Origin: Chloroflexota bacterium
GTDB taxonomy: Bacteria; Chloroflexota; Dehalococcoidia; Lucifugimonadales; Lucifugimonadaceae
Length of the DNA stretch: 55,954 nt
NCBI GenBank assembly: GCA_018649665.1
Contig: JABIHL010000151.1
Coordinates: forward strand, 1-55,954
Direction: 5' to 3'
How positions within the stretch are numbered: position 1 is the stretch's first letter; every line of letters begins with the position of its first letter. The position numbers and the translations under genes were made by a program. Shown piece by piece: positions 15,050 through 24,411 of this stretch. Below the pieces are notes generated by a model. It ran no database searches. It worked only from the letters and a program-made list of their open reading frames with translations, and was not told the DNA's origin.

Positions 15050-17797
15050 CTAGTCGGCGACCGGAGAGTGTGCTTCGATCTTGTCTATTCGAATCGCACA
15101 CGCCTTGAATTCAGGTGTTTCGGTGATGAAATCGTAGGCGTCTGATGTGAGCCGGTTGGTCTGAGTTAGCTCTGGGAACGCGAAGCTCATGAAAATCGTG
15201 CCGTGCGGTGAACGTTCGGTTACTTTGATCGGAACTTCGACCGATCCTCTTCTTGAGCTAACAGTTACTTTTTGACCGTCGATGAGTTCGAGTTGCTCTG
15301 CGTCATACGGATGTATCTCAGCAAGTTCCGATGGAACCAATAGCTCAAACCCAGTCGCACGGCCGGTTTGGGTGCCTGTGTGGTAGGTCGAACGGCGCCT
15401 GCCGGTCGTGAGAATCAATGGATATTCGGAGTCGGTTGGTTCCGCTGGTGGAATGTGATCGACAGGAGCGAAGTAGCCGGGCATTCCGGAATCCATCTCG
15501 TCTTCGTGTAGGAACTGGGTGCCGGGATGGTCTTCAGTTGGGCATGGCCACTGAAGACCGCCTTCGGAATCCAGACGGTCGTAAGTGATGCCGGTGAATA
15601 TCGGTGCTAGCTGCCGCATTTCGTCCCAAACATCCGAGGATGAGTGCAGGTCTTGGACCACACCAAACCGATCCATAAGATCCAACAAAATGTCGACATC
15701 TGTGCGTGATTCGCCAACAGGTTTTATCGCCGGTCGAACGCGCTGTATGCGCCGCTCGCTGTTCGCAAAAGTACCGTCGGATTCAGCGAATGATGCAGCC
15801 GGCAAAACTACGTCGGCAAGCTTAGCCGTGTCGGTCATGAAAATGTCTTGAACCACGATGAAGTCGGTCGCTTCGAGCGCTGCTTGGGCATGGTTAGTAT
15901 TGGGGTCGGAAATGACCGTGTTTTCGCCCATAATATATGCGGCTTTGACCTTGCCACGAAGCATCTGGTCCATCGCTGTAATTTTCGTAATTCCGCGACG
16001 TGTTGGAAGCTCTGCATCCCACGCTTTTTCGAACTTTTCACGGACGCCGGGTCGTTCGACTTTTTGGTAGCCGGGAAGGTCGGTCGGAAGTGCACCCGAA
16101 TCGGATGCTCCCTGCACGTTATTTTGACCCCGAAGCGGGTTCACGCCGGCGTTTGGTTTACCGAAATTTCCGCCGAGCATCCCGAGATTCGCTACCGATT
16201 GAACGTTGTGCGATCCACAAGAGTGCTCGGTGATTCCGAGTGTGTAGCAAATAGCCGCTTTTCCAGATGCCGCCGCGTATTCTCGGGCTGTAGCGATAAT
16301 GTCTTCTGCTGGAACGCCGCAGATTTCAGCTGCATATTCAGGAGTGTAGAACTCCACGTGCTTAGCGAGTTCATCGAATCCTTCGGTTCGGTGCTCAACG
16401 TACTCTCGATCGTAAAGACCCTCTTTGATCATCACGTGCGCGAAGGCGTTGAACAGCGGAATGTCGGTGCCGATGTTGATCTGTAAATGTCGAGTCGCCC
16501 ACTTGGTCAGTTCGATCTTGCGAGGGTCGATTACGATGAGCTTTGCGCCGTTTCGTACGGCGCGCTTCATTCGTAGCGAAATTACCGGGTGAGCCTCGGT
16601 CGTGTTCGATCCGACGACCAATAGAAGATCGGTTCCTGCTAACTCTTCAATCGAGTTAGTCATGGCACCTTTGCCAACCATGACCGCCATACCGGCGACC
16701 GTAGGAGCGTGTCAGGTGCGGGAACAGTTATCGATATTGTTAGTACCGATACCTATTCGGGCGAACTTCTGCATCAGATAGTTCGCTTCTGTGACCGTTC
16801 GCGCTGATGACCAGCAAACTAGAGAGTCGGGACCTGAATCATCTCGAATCGCAGTAAATCGTTCTGTGACGAGGTCAAGTGCTTCATCCCACGATGCTCG
16901 TCTGAACGAACCGTTTTCCTTGATGAGCGGGTATTTGAGTCGTTCGTCGCTTTTGACGAACTCCCACGAAGCGAACTGACCTTTTACGCAGAGTGATCCT
17001 CGGCTCGGAGCATCGAAATCTGGTTCGGTTCCTTTTAGCTGGCCATTTTCAGTAAGCAAATGGATGCCGCAGCCAACTCCGCAATACGGACAGATCGACT
17101 TAGTACGTTCGAGATCTTCGGCTTTCGTTGTGCCGACGATTTTTTTGTCTGTAAGTGCACCAGTAGGGCATGTGTTTATGCACTGGCCACAGAACGTGCA
17201 AGGAGATTCGAGAAGATTATTGTTGAAGAACGAGGCAATAGTGTTTTCTTGCCCACGACCTTCGATGGCAATTGCACCGGCTTGCTCCCAGTCGTTACAG
17301 ATGTTTGTGCAACGGAAGCACGAGATGCAGTAGTCGTAGTCACGTTGTATGAACGGGTTGTCGTCCTTCGCCTTTTCTCGAACAACAAGTGAAGGGAACG
17401 CGTCCCATTTCGCATCGTATTCTTCGGCGGCTGTGTGTAGTTCACACTTCTTGAACGAGACGCATTTGGGGCAGTTGGTAGGGGATGAAGTTTCAGAGAG
17501 CAACATCTCAAGAATCGTCTTGCGATAGTCCGTTATCGAATCTGAGTGGGTTTCAACCCGCATTTCTTCTGAAGCAAAGGCGGTGCAGGCGGCAACCTGC
17601 TGCATTTGACCGTTTACCTCGACGTCCACTAAGCACATACGGCAAGTGCCCTGAGGGCCGCTTCGCTCGTCGTAGCACAACGTTGGAACATCAAATCCTG
17701 CTGATCTGATGGCGTCGAGAACTCGAGCGTCGGTTCCGCAATCGATTGCAATTCCGTTAACTTCTACGTTCAGTCTATTTTGGACCGGTGTTGTCAT
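15050..17797 (-). CDS. fdhA: Selenocysteine-containing formate dehydrogenase, alpha subunit (TGA read through at 16712-16714)
   Basis: One continuous frame of 915 codons with an internal TGA at codon 362. It should oxidise formate to CO2 with Mo/W-bis-MGD in the cytoplasm. Domains: NuoG-like [2Fe-2S] (C41, C52, C55, C71), Cys-rich segment (C109, C112, C118), two ferredoxin [4Fe-4S] motifs (C157-C167 and C200-C210), MopB [4Fe-4S] (CPYCGVGC from 236), molybdopterin domains, and C-terminal MGD-binding domain. The sequence around the TGA is NNIDNCSRT-TGA-HAPTVAGM; in homologues this position is Cys or selenocysteine ligating Mo, and a SECIS-like hairpin follows. The region downstream continues GKGAMTNSIEEL as expected. 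No diaphorase (NuoE/F-like) subunit is adjacent, so the electron partner is unknown. A gene caller would split this into 361- and 546-residue products. Confidence 0.93.
16678..16714 (-). promoter_or_regulatory. Bacterial SECIS element directly after the UGA of fdhA
   Basis: Counting the UGA as nucleotides 1-3, bases 11-21 pair with 27-37 (C18-C21 with G27-G30 perfect, then U-G, G-U, G-C, one C-A mismatch, A-U, U-G, C-G). The 5-base loop is GGUAU. The GGU of the loop occupies nucleotides 22-24, and U17 lies below the upper stem. In E. coli fdhF the SelB-critical bases are G23 and U24 and U17 is bulged, so position and sequence of the key bases coincide. Folding was done by eye. Confidence 0.8.
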
Positions 17798-17907
17798 CGG
17801 GTGAGCAACGGTTCTTCTTTACTTACTACGTTCAGGCTGTGGCAGGCTGTAGCTGCACTCCAATATAACTCAGAGGCGATGCGTAATTGATTTCGAATTA
17901 ATTGCGA

Positions 17908-18576
17908 CTAGTCGGCAGATGAATTTGAAGCTGAAGATTCTGCTCGGACTTCTTTGATGCGATGCCATACGACCCAAATGACGATTATCGAGACTGTACC
18001 AATGATCGGAATGTCGAACGGCTTCGACACATCTCGAATCGAGTCGTAGTTCTCACCAAGTAGGAATCCACCCCATGCCATGCCGAGAGTCCAGGGTAGG
18101 GCGCCTATGAACGTAAAAATGGAGAATCTTGTCACGTTCATTCTGGCGATTCCGGCGGGAATCGAGATGAATCCTCTAACACCAGGAATCATTCTCGCTA
18201 TGAATACGGTGAGTTCTCCTCGAGTTTGGAACCACCTATCAGCTCGTTCAAGGTCTTTTTGGGTGATTAGGACGTACTTGCCGTACTTCTCGATGAATGG
18301 TCGTCCGCCTGCACGCGCTACGTAATATTCGACCAGCGAGCCGATTAAGCTTCCGACCGCACCCCAGAACCCTGCGAGGAATACGTAGCCGATTCCGTGA
18401 CCGCGGTCTAGCACGAGTCGCCAGCCAGCTAGCGGCATGATCACTTCACTTGGCAGGGGAATGGCGGTGCTTTCTATCGCCATCAAGACGACCACGCCAC
18501 CCCACCCCATGAAGTCGTACACGTCCGTCGAGAAGGTGAGAACGAATGTCTCGAGTACGTGGATGAGATCGGTCAA
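17908..18576 (-). CDS. DedA-family integral membrane protein
   Basis: 222 residues, four to five hydrophobic segments. Both DedA hallmarks are present: AIESTAIPLPSEVIMPLAG (acidic and Pro residues of the first re-entrant loop) and FIARMIPGVRGFISIPAG (the essential Arg pair of the second). The family belongs to the VTT/SNARE-associated fold and acts in phospholipid or undecaprenyl-phosphate flipping and membrane homeostasis. The Ser/Ala/Asp-rich C-terminus is cytoplasmic. Start is a TTG at 18576 with no strong RBS, so the N-terminus could shift slightly. The gene stands 110 bp upstream of fdhA on the same strand; a shared transcript is possible but no functional link is expected. Confidence 0.92.
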   Translation of the reverse strand: MTDLIHVLETFVLTFSTDVYDFMGWGGVVVLMAIESTAIPLPSEVIMPLAGWRLVLDRGHGIGYVFLAGFWGAVGSLIGSLVEYYVARAGGRPFIEKYGKYVLITQKDLERADRWFQTRGELTVFIARMIPGVRGFISIPAGIARMNVTRFSIFTFIGALPWTLGMAWGGFLLGENYDSIRDVSKPFDIPIIGTVSIIVIWVVWHRIKEVRAESSASNSSAD

Positions 18577-19326
18577 CGGCTCTATGGGAGTTTCTCCAGA
18601 GGAAGCTATAACGCGGAAGGGCAGAAGTGCTGGGCCGTTCGAGTAGAAGCACTTTGATGTGACACCGTACCCTCGAAACGACCTCTCGAATTCTAACAGT
18701 GGTCCTGTCTATTAACGATTGAATTCGGCACCTGCGGCAAGCACTGGCTTCAAGTCTGTTTGAACTGGAAGGTCGACGGAGAGGAGCTCGACTAGTAATC
18801 GTGGGGAATTTCCTCAGTTGAAGTCTTCGCAACGGGCGTTGTGCGAATGCTTGTCGAGCGGCTTGAGTGCTGAGTGCTGAGCGCTGGGCGGGCGACACGA
18901 CTCCGTGTAGACAGTGCGGGTCCTCCGCACTCACTGCGCATTCGATGCAGTTTCCGTGAGCAATCATTGACTTTTTACTGCACCAATGCGTCACGTGCGA
19001 CGTGTAATTGATGTAACACATGTGCATTCAGAGAGCCAGTACGAATCAAGAACAAAACATATTCGTAAATTAGTACATAATATGTGATAATTCTAAATTT
19101 ATTCCGAACGAATATAAAATAAAAACAAAACAAAACAGGAACAAGTTCTTGACTTGTTCGGGTTTGTTTTTGTACCCTGTAACAGCGTCATTTGGGGCGG
19201 TTGGAGTCAGGTTGCTTGCAGCATTGGTGCTTAAAAGCTTGGAACCCGTAGCCAATTCATACGGCGATTGGATCGTTAGATAACTACATTCAAAACAGTT
19301 ACTCGGCCGAACGACAGGGGAGAAGA
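18577..19326. other. Gene-free 750-bp region with hairpins, short tandem repeat and an AT-rich block
   Basis: No frame here looks protein-like. Visible structure: three tandem heptamers GAGTGCT-GAGTGCT-GAGCGCT (18865-18885); a perfect 7-bp hairpin AGTGCGG/CCGCACT (18913-18931); an A/T-rich block (about 19060-19138); and an inverted repeat GAACAAGT/ACTTGTTC (19139-19159) overlapping a TTGACT that could serve as a -35. The segment could contain a structured RNA and the promoter of the HTH gene at 19327. I did not recognise tmRNA, RNase P RNA, SRP RNA or 6S RNA hallmarks. Confidence 0.5.
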
Positions 19327-19557
19327 ATGCAAGGCTCAAAAACTAAGAAGATGATTCTCGCTGAGCGCAAGCTAAGGCGTCCGCTTGAGCGTGCATTGCC
19401 TGAAATGGTGAACGAGGTCGGCCTCACCGGCGCTGCGAAGCGTATCGGGGTGAGCAAGGCCACGTTGAGCTACTGGCTACTGAAGTTGGGTATCGAGATC
19501 CGCCGGGTTGCTCTTGCCCCCGGCGAAGAAATCGAGATCAGACGCATCTCGGGATGA
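19327..19557 (+). CDS. Small helix-turn-helix DNA-binding protein
   Basis: 76 residues from an ATG with a strong RBS (AGGGGAGAAG just upstream). A basic N-terminus (SKTKKMILAERKLRR) precedes a predicted HTH: LERALPEMVNEVGLTGAAKRI then GVSKATLSYWLLKLGI, which resembles Fis/Hin-like or resolvase-type HTHs in which AAKRIGVSKATLSYWL is the recognition unit. The end is a short acidic/basic beta stretch (EEIEIRRIS). It has no other domain, so it probably acts as a small transcriptional regulator or nucleoid-associated factor. It stands alone between a structured non-coding region and a cytochrome c gene; the target is unknown. Confidence 0.75.
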   Translation: MQGSKTKKMILAERKLRRPLERALPEMVNEVGLTGAAKRIGVSKATLSYWLLKLGIEIRRVALAPGEEIEIRRISG

Positions 19558-19715
19558 AGAATCTAATTCACCGATAGTTCTGATCAAATTCAGTCCGGAA
19601 TTCTCTCCAGTTGTCGATTGACCCTGTTTAGGGCTGTTGCTAACGTGGACTGACGAACGATTTTTCCGACTGACTTTCATTGATAACAAGTCAGCTCACT
19701 CATAAGGACGAAACA

Positions 19716-20174
19716 GTGCCGGGTAAACGCGTATATCTATTGCTAGTGGCTTCGATCGCAACTCTTTTTGTGATCGCAGCATGCTCTGAAGAGGTAATAC
19801 CTACTCAAGAGCCAGTTGAATTCCACCCAACAGCAGCTGCAGAGGTCGATCGACCTGATAGCTCGGGTGATGAACCAGTTGCTGAAGCTCCAGATGCGAG
19901 CGCTGGCGACGCCGATGCAGGTAGAAACCTGTTCATTAGCTGTGGTGCCTGCCACAACACCGACGGCAGTACGGCTGTCGGCCCTGGTCTCGGCGGAGTT
20001 TACGCACGAGCAGGGGAGCGAACTGCCCTAGACGCAGACGCATACATCGAGCAGTCAATTCGAGAGCCTGGTGCTTTCGTTGTAGATGGCTTCTCGCCAC
20101 TTATGCCGTCGTTCAGTTACCTTAGCGAATCTGACGTAACCAACTTGATTGCGTACTTGAAGACTCTCGACTAA
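19716..20174 (+). CDS. Lipid-anchored monohaem cytochrome c
   Basis: 152 residues from the GTG at 19716, chosen because AAGGA lies 6 bases upstream and the encoded signal peptide is compact; an upstream in-frame start at 19680 would add 12 residues. A lipobox (FVIAAC, Cys about 23) indicates a lipoprotein. After a Pro/Glu/Ala linker the haem-binding motif CGACH (from FISCGACHNT) appears, and the sixth ligand is probably the Met of PLMPSFSYL. The C-terminal helix ESDVTNLIAYLKTL is typical of class I cytochromes. It should carry electrons on the outer face of the membrane, perhaps to a terminal oxidase or to the N2O reductase encoded 9 kb away. A terminator follows at 20201. Confidence 0.92.
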   Translation: MPGKRVYLLLVASIATLFVIAACSEEVIPTQEPVEFHPTAAAEVDRPDSSGDEPVAEAPDASAGDADAGRNLFISCGACHNTDGSTAVGPGLGGVYARAGERTALDADAYIEQSIREPGAFVVDGFSPLMPSFSYLSESDVTNLIAYLKTLD

Positions 20175-20200
20175 CCGGTCGATACCTATCTCGATAATTG

Positions 20201-20232
20201 AAAACGCCCCGAGTAAACTCCGGGGCGTTTTT
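20201..20232 (+). terminator. Rho-independent terminator after cytochrome c gene
   Basis: ACGCCCC and GGGGCGT form a stem around an AGTAAACT-type loop, with an A-run before and a T-run after it. It closes the cytochrome gene and may also act on the minus strand. Confidence 0.9.
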
Positions 20233-20287
20233 GTGTTAACGATCATGCCATTTCGTCGAACTGCATTGCAGTTGATCTGTTAGGCAG

Positions 20288-21046
20288 CTACGACCAGGTG
20301 GCGCCTACGATTGATGCGGCCTGATACCCGGCACCGAAGCCGTTATCGATATTTACGACCGATACGCCGGGTGCACACGAGTTCAGCATAGCTAGGAGTG
20401 CCGCAACTCCACCAAGGCTCACACCGTAGCCAACGGAGGTCGGTAGGGCGATGACAGGCGCTTTGACGAGTCCTCCGACTACGCTGGGTAGTGCGCCTTC
20501 CATTCCAGCCACCACGATCACCACTCGGGCGTCGTTTAGTTCGTCTACACGTCCTGAAATTCTGTGAAGGCCAGCAACACCGACGTCTGTGATCAGATTT
20601 ACATCGCAGCCCATGAGCGAAGCCGTCAAAACAGCTTCACGCGCTATTGGTAAATCGGATGTGCCTGCAGCGACAACGACTACCCCTTTGAGCAGGTCCC
20701 TTTTCGATCGTCGATCAGCCCAAATTGCCCGAGGTCCCTCTTCCCAAACAGCTTCAGGGACAGATTTATGGAACAAAGCGAACGCTTCTTCCGACGATTT
20801 GGTGACTAAAACGACATCGGAATTCGCATAGATGCGTTCGGCGATCTTAGCAGTATCTTTTGGTGTTTTACTTAGTCCGTATACAACTTCAGGAAAGCCG
20901 ATTCGTGCACCACGGTCATGGTCTATATTTGCGAAGCCGAGGTCGGAAGTGGGCGCAGTTAGGCTCAGTTCGGAGGTAGCTTGCTCTGCCGACATTTTGC
21001 CATCGGCTACGAGCTCTAATATTTCGCTGATTTGAGATTTGTTCAT
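20288..21046 (-). CDS. larB: Nickel-pincer cofactor biosynthesis protein LarB
   Basis: 252 residues. LarB carboxylates nicotinic acid adenine dinucleotide and hydrolyses it, the first step to the nickel-pincer nucleotide used by lactate racemase (LarA) and its relatives. Seen: a short N-terminal helical domain (ISEILELVADGKMSAEQA), then the PurE-like core with VVVVAAGTSDLPIAREA, VIVVAGMEGALPSVVGGL, VIALPTSVGYGVSLGG and LLAMLNSCAPGVSVVNIDNGFGAG, all diagnostic for LarB. Neither larA, larC nor larE is adjacent, so the rest of the pathway must be elsewhere if it operates. It is divergent from dnaN across 211 bp. Confidence 0.95.
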   Translation of the reverse strand: MNKSQISEILELVADGKMSAEQATSELSLTAPTSDLGFANIDHDRGARIGFPEVVYGLSKTPKDTAKIAERIYANSDVVLVTKSSEEAFALFHKSVPEAVWEEGPRAIWADRRSKRDLLKGVVVVAAGTSDLPIAREAVLTASLMGCDVNLITDVGVAGLHRISGRVDELNDARVVIVVAGMEGALPSVVGGLVKAPVIALPTSVGYGVSLGGVAALLAMLNSCAPGVSVVNIDNGFGAGYQAASIVGATWS

Positions 21047-21166
21047 TGACGATCGAGCGGACGTGGAGAGCTGATTGGTTGTTTTAATAGGTATTAGAAA
21101 TTTACGTACACATCTTATCTGCGCGGGGACTTACATGAAATGGCTCACAAACAACGCCACGCCAAA

Positions 21167-21196
21167 TTGACCAACCCTTGTGGTCGTACCTATACT
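21167..21196 (+). promoter_or_regulatory. Sigma-70-type promoter of dnaN
   Basis: TTGACC (21167-21172) and TATACT (21191-21196) are separated by 18 bases, 62 bases before the ATG at 21258. Both hexamers are close to consensus. No DnaA-box cluster is visible. Confidence 0.6.
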
Positions 21197-21257
21197 GCAA
21201 CACCCTATATTGTGGAATAGCGCGTGCGCGAAATACGAGAGTGACAAGAGGATTAGT

Positions 21258-22391
21258 ATGCAGGTAACTTGCCTTCGAGAAAATCTAAGCCGTGGATTGG
21301 CAAATGTCAGCCGGGCGGTAGCGTCTAGAGCTACGTTGCCTGTAACTCAGAATGTGCTTCTTGAAGGTGACAACGGCCAACTCAAATTGACCGCGACGAA
21401 TACCGAAATTTCGATTAGTACGTGGATAGGTGCGCAGATAGAAGGCGAGGGGAGCATCACTATCCCCGCCAGAATGCTGACCGATTTCGTGAACTCACTC
21501 CCTGGGCAGACAGTAAAAATAGATTTCCAGAATGACCCGGTCGGTGTAATCGTTACTTGCGACAAGTTCAACGGCACTATCAACGGTATTGCCGCTGAAG
21601 AATTCCCGCCAATTCCTACGGTGGATGGCGGGTCGTCGGTAACTATTCCTGCTGACACGTTCCGTGGTGCGCTCGAACGAGTGGTATTTGCCGCTGCGAC
21701 CGATGATTCTCGACCTGTTCTCACTGGTGTGAAGGTCGAACTCGCTGATGATTCGTTCACGCTAGCGGCTGCCGACGGATTCCGTCTTGCGGTCGAGACC
21801 GGGAAGCTCGGAACTTCCGTTGAAACGGAAGTTGGCGTAATCGTTCCTGCTAAAACCCTCGCTGAGGTCGAACGACTGTTAGGCGATGGGTCTTCAAGCG
21901 TGGAGTTGTCGATCGATGCCAATGGCCGATCTGCAAAGTTCCGTCTTGATACCTCTGAAGTAGTTACTGCGCTTGTGCAGGGCACATTCCCCGACTACGA
22001 AAAGCTAATTCCGACTAGCTACGGGACCAAAGCGACAGTTGATCTTTCCAGCATGGTTCAGGCGACGCGTGCAGCCTCGATTTTCGCCAGAGATGGAAGC
22101 GGGATCATCAGGGTCATCGTTAGCCCAGGAGAAGACGACGGCGCGGGAGCCGTGAAGGTCATCTCCCGAGCGGAAGAAGTTGGTTCAAACGAGAACGAAC
22201 TCGATGCAAAAGTAGAGGGCGAAGAGACCAAGGTTGCGTTCAATAGCAAGTTCTTGATGGACGTGCTAAACGTAATGAATGGCGATGACGTCGATCTGGA
22301 AACGACTACTCCATCGAGTCCGGGAGTATTCAGGTCGGAGAAGCACAAAGGCTACACGCACGTGGTGATGCCAATGTTCGTTCAGTGGTAA
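21258..22391 (+). CDS. dnaN: DNA polymerase III beta subunit (sliding clamp)
   Basis: 377 residues, the normal length. The clamp encircles DNA and tethers polymerase III. Seen: MQVTCLRENLSRGLANVSRAV at the N-terminus, LPVTQNVLLEG, FPPIPTVDG in domain I/II, DDSRPVLTGVKVEL, AADGFRLAVETG, FPDYEKLIPTSYGTKATV, FNSKFLMDVLNVM and the C-terminal HVVMPMFVQW, equivalent to the usual YVVMPMRL end. The start at 21258 is chosen because GAGGA lies 6-9 bases upstream and the N-terminus is canonical; a GTG at 21180 would add 26 residues and overlap the promoter. dnaA, recF and gyrB are not beside it, so this is not the usual origin-proximal cluster. A terminator follows. Confidence 0.97.
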   Translation: MQVTCLRENLSRGLANVSRAVASRATLPVTQNVLLEGDNGQLKLTATNTEISISTWIGAQIEGEGSITIPARMLTDFVNSLPGQTVKIDFQNDPVGVIVTCDKFNGTINGIAAEEFPPIPTVDGGSSVTIPADTFRGALERVVFAAATDDSRPVLTGVKVELADDSFTLAAADGFRLAVETGKLGTSVETEVGVIVPAKTLAEVERLLGDGSSSVELSIDANGRSAKFRLDTSEVVTALVQGTFPDYEKLIPTSYGTKATVDLSSMVQATRAASIFARDGSGIIRVIVSPGEDDGAGAVKVISRAEEVGSNENELDAKVEGEETKVAFNSKFLMDVLNVMNGDDVDLETTTPSSPGVFRSEKHKGYTHVVMPMFVQW

Positions 22392-22409
22392 GCGGCTGAA
22401 CCATTTGCT

Positions 22410-22439
22410 AAAAAGAGGCGGATCAGTCCGCCTCTTTTT
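22410..22439 (+). terminator. Rho-independent terminator after dnaN
   Basis: A 12-bp stem, AAAAGAGGCGGA pairing with TCCGCCTCTTTT around a TCAG loop, is followed by T residues. Confidence 0.95.
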
Positions 22440-22601
22440 CTTTAATATGCTGCGTTATCGGAGTTGTAACAACGGTGGGACTTTTCAGGTTGGTCGCCAA
22501 TACGCCGTCGTTCGAATCTATTCAGCCTTAGAGGCATCCTTGTTCTTTAGTTGACGGTAATTCATGTGGTTATTTATCACTCCGCCAATCAGAGTGATTC
22601 G

Positions 22602-24251
22602 CTACCCGATTCGAATACGTTCGCTAGCGTAGCGAATCGGGTCTTGGCGTTCACGGCCTGCCATGAATAGCGCGATTGTGAGCGGTCCAAATCTGCCAAC
22701 AAACATGGTGACTGAAAGAACGATCTGCGCACCTTCGTTCAGATGTTCCGTAGCCCCCGCAGACCAGCCGACGGTACCAAACGCCGAAATGATCTCGAAA
22801 ACGCCTGAGCGGAAGTCTAAGCCCGGTTGAACGATGAACAGAGCAACCACCAACACAAGCACTGCGGCAGCGGCAGTCGCTCCAACAGCCATTGCCCGTT
22901 GAACGTTTACGCGTGGAATCTCTCGTCCGAACACCGTTGTTCGTTCTTTACCGCTGAAAATTGCGATCGAGGCGATAACAATCACCATGAACGTGCTCAC
23001 TTTGATTCCAGCTGCTGTTGATGCTGACGCACCGCCGACAAACATAATGCCTTCGGTAACAGTGAGGTTCGCAGCGTGGAGTTTGCTGTAGTCGAGTGTG
23101 GCAAATCCAGCGGTTCGATTGACTGTGTGGAAGGTGCCTTGTGTGATTTTGCTTCGAACAGATTCACTCCCGATCGTATCGGCATTGTTCCATTCAAGCG
23201 AGATGAACGATACGAACCCAATAAGCAGCATTACTCCGATTCCGACCAATACGAGCTTGGTATCTAGAGTCAGATGTCGCCATCTTCGAATTCGGATCAA
23301 ATAGGCGAATGCAGCGTACGACGCCGATAAAATGGCCACGATAAGCCCGAATATACGGAGCGACTGCACATCTTGGTTCAAGCCAATTATCGTGACGAAC
23401 ACGCCGAGTCCGATCAGAGCGATCACACCAGTTCCAACGAGAACACTCTTTGAACCTAGAGCCCTACGGTGCCAGCCACGAATCTCCACTACATTGCCCA
23501 GCGTTGCGTAGCTGGTCGATCCGATAATAATCATCGCCCCAATGATCAAAAGCGTAGGAATGTCTCTACTAAGCCCGATGAGGCTGCCTCCACCGACGAG
23601 TTCATCGGGGAGAATTTCAAACCCTGCATTGTTAAATGCCGATATTGAAGTGAATACGCTTTGCCACACACCCTCTCCCAATCCCATTCCTTCCCAAATT
23701 GGCGCGACCAAGTACCACCGGACGAATATGAATATCGCCCCAATTATCTGGACGATAATCGCCATCAAAATGATGTTCCGCGCGAGTGATGCGATTGTTC
23801 CCAGCCGATTGTCGTCGAGACCGGCTCCTACAACTAATCGGCCTTGGAGACTCGAACGACGCCCGGTGATTAGAAGTAAAAATGCCGCACCGGTCATGAA
23901 TCCCAGACCGCCAATAAATATCAGGGCTGCGATTACAGATTGACCGAAACCAGTCCAATGCTCTCTGGTGTCGACAAGTACTAGTCCGGTTCCTGTCATC
24001 GAAGATACTGATGTGAAAAAAGTAGCGATTGGTGACATAAATTCACCAGATCTGTTTGAGATCGGCAGCGATAGCAGGAGTGCACCTATGGCTGCTACAG
24101 CAAAAAAGCTGTAGACAAGCATCATTGGTGAGGTCGGACCTCGAACTGGAACTTCACGTCGCTCGACGTGCGCGTATACGGGCGACATTTCCGATTGCCG
24201 CGGTCTACGTACGACTTTGTCGCCGGGTTTTGGTGCGAAAGGGTTCTGCAA
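22602..24251 (-). CDS. trkH: TrkH/KtrB-family potassium channel-forming subunit
   Basis: 549 residues with about 10 hydrophobic helices. Four pore-loop repeats are visible: SVSSMTGTGLVLVDT, SISAFNNAGFEILPDE, TVNRTAGFATLDY and IISAFGTVGWSAGATE, each with the selectivity-filter Gly. A long cytoplasmic N-terminus precedes TM1. These proteins conduct K+ (or Na+/K+) under control of a cytoplasmic TrkA/KtrA ring, which is not encoded next to it. The segment before the third pore has extra helices as in many long TrkH/KtrB homologues. Start is a TTG at 24251 with no clear RBS, so the exact N-terminus is uncertain. It converges on dnaN across about 210 bp. Confidence 0.92.
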   Translation of the reverse strand: MQNPFAPKPGDKVVRRPRQSEMSPVYAHVERREVPVRGPTSPMMLVYSFFAVAAIGALLLSLPISNRSGEFMSPIATFFTSVSSMTGTGLVLVDTREHWTGFGQSVIAALIFIGGLGFMTGAAFLLLITGRRSSLQGRLVVGAGLDDNRLGTIASLARNIILMAIIVQIIGAIFIFVRWYLVAPIWEGMGLGEGVWQSVFTSISAFNNAGFEILPDELVGGGSLIGLSRDIPTLLIIGAMIIIGSTSYATLGNVVEIRGWHRRALGSKSVLVGTGVIALIGLGVFVTIIGLNQDVQSLRIFGLIVAILSASYAAFAYLIRIRRWRHLTLDTKLVLVGIGVMLLIGFVSFISLEWNNADTIGSESVRSKITQGTFHTVNRTAGFATLDYSKLHAANLTVTEGIMFVGGASASTAAGIKVSTFMVIVIASIAIFSGKERTTVFGREIPRVNVQRAMAVGATAAAAVLVLVVALFIVQPGLDFRSGVFEIISAFGTVGWSAGATEHLNEGAQIVLSVTMFVGRFGPLTIALFMAGRERQDPIRYASERIRIG

Positions 24252-24411
24252 GTTAGAGGGTGTGGTACTCGGCGATCAAAAAGACTACTTCAAGCTTTTA
24301 GGCGTAGATGCCTTCGACTATTAGAGGGTTTCCCGAGTAATTCGTCGTTGAAGATATCACTCGGCAAGCCAGAATTTCTCTATTAGCGATGGCTAATAGG
24401 GATGCTAGCTA

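Noticed and set aside
16690-17797. Formate dehydrogenase split into two genes or a pseudogene with a nonsense mutation at 16712
   Set aside because: The frame continues unbroken, the stop is TGA at the exact selenocysteine site, and a SECIS-like hairpin follows; a random nonsense mutation there is much less likely.
18446-19027. 193-codon minus-strand frame between DedA and the HTH gene
   Set aside because: Overlaps the DedA gene, composition is Arg/Cys/His-rich without regular structure, and there is no RBS; a chance frame.
21047-21257. Replication origin beside dnaN
   Set aside because: No DnaA boxes (TTATCCACA-like) are seen and dnaA, recF and gyrB are absent; only a promoter is supported.
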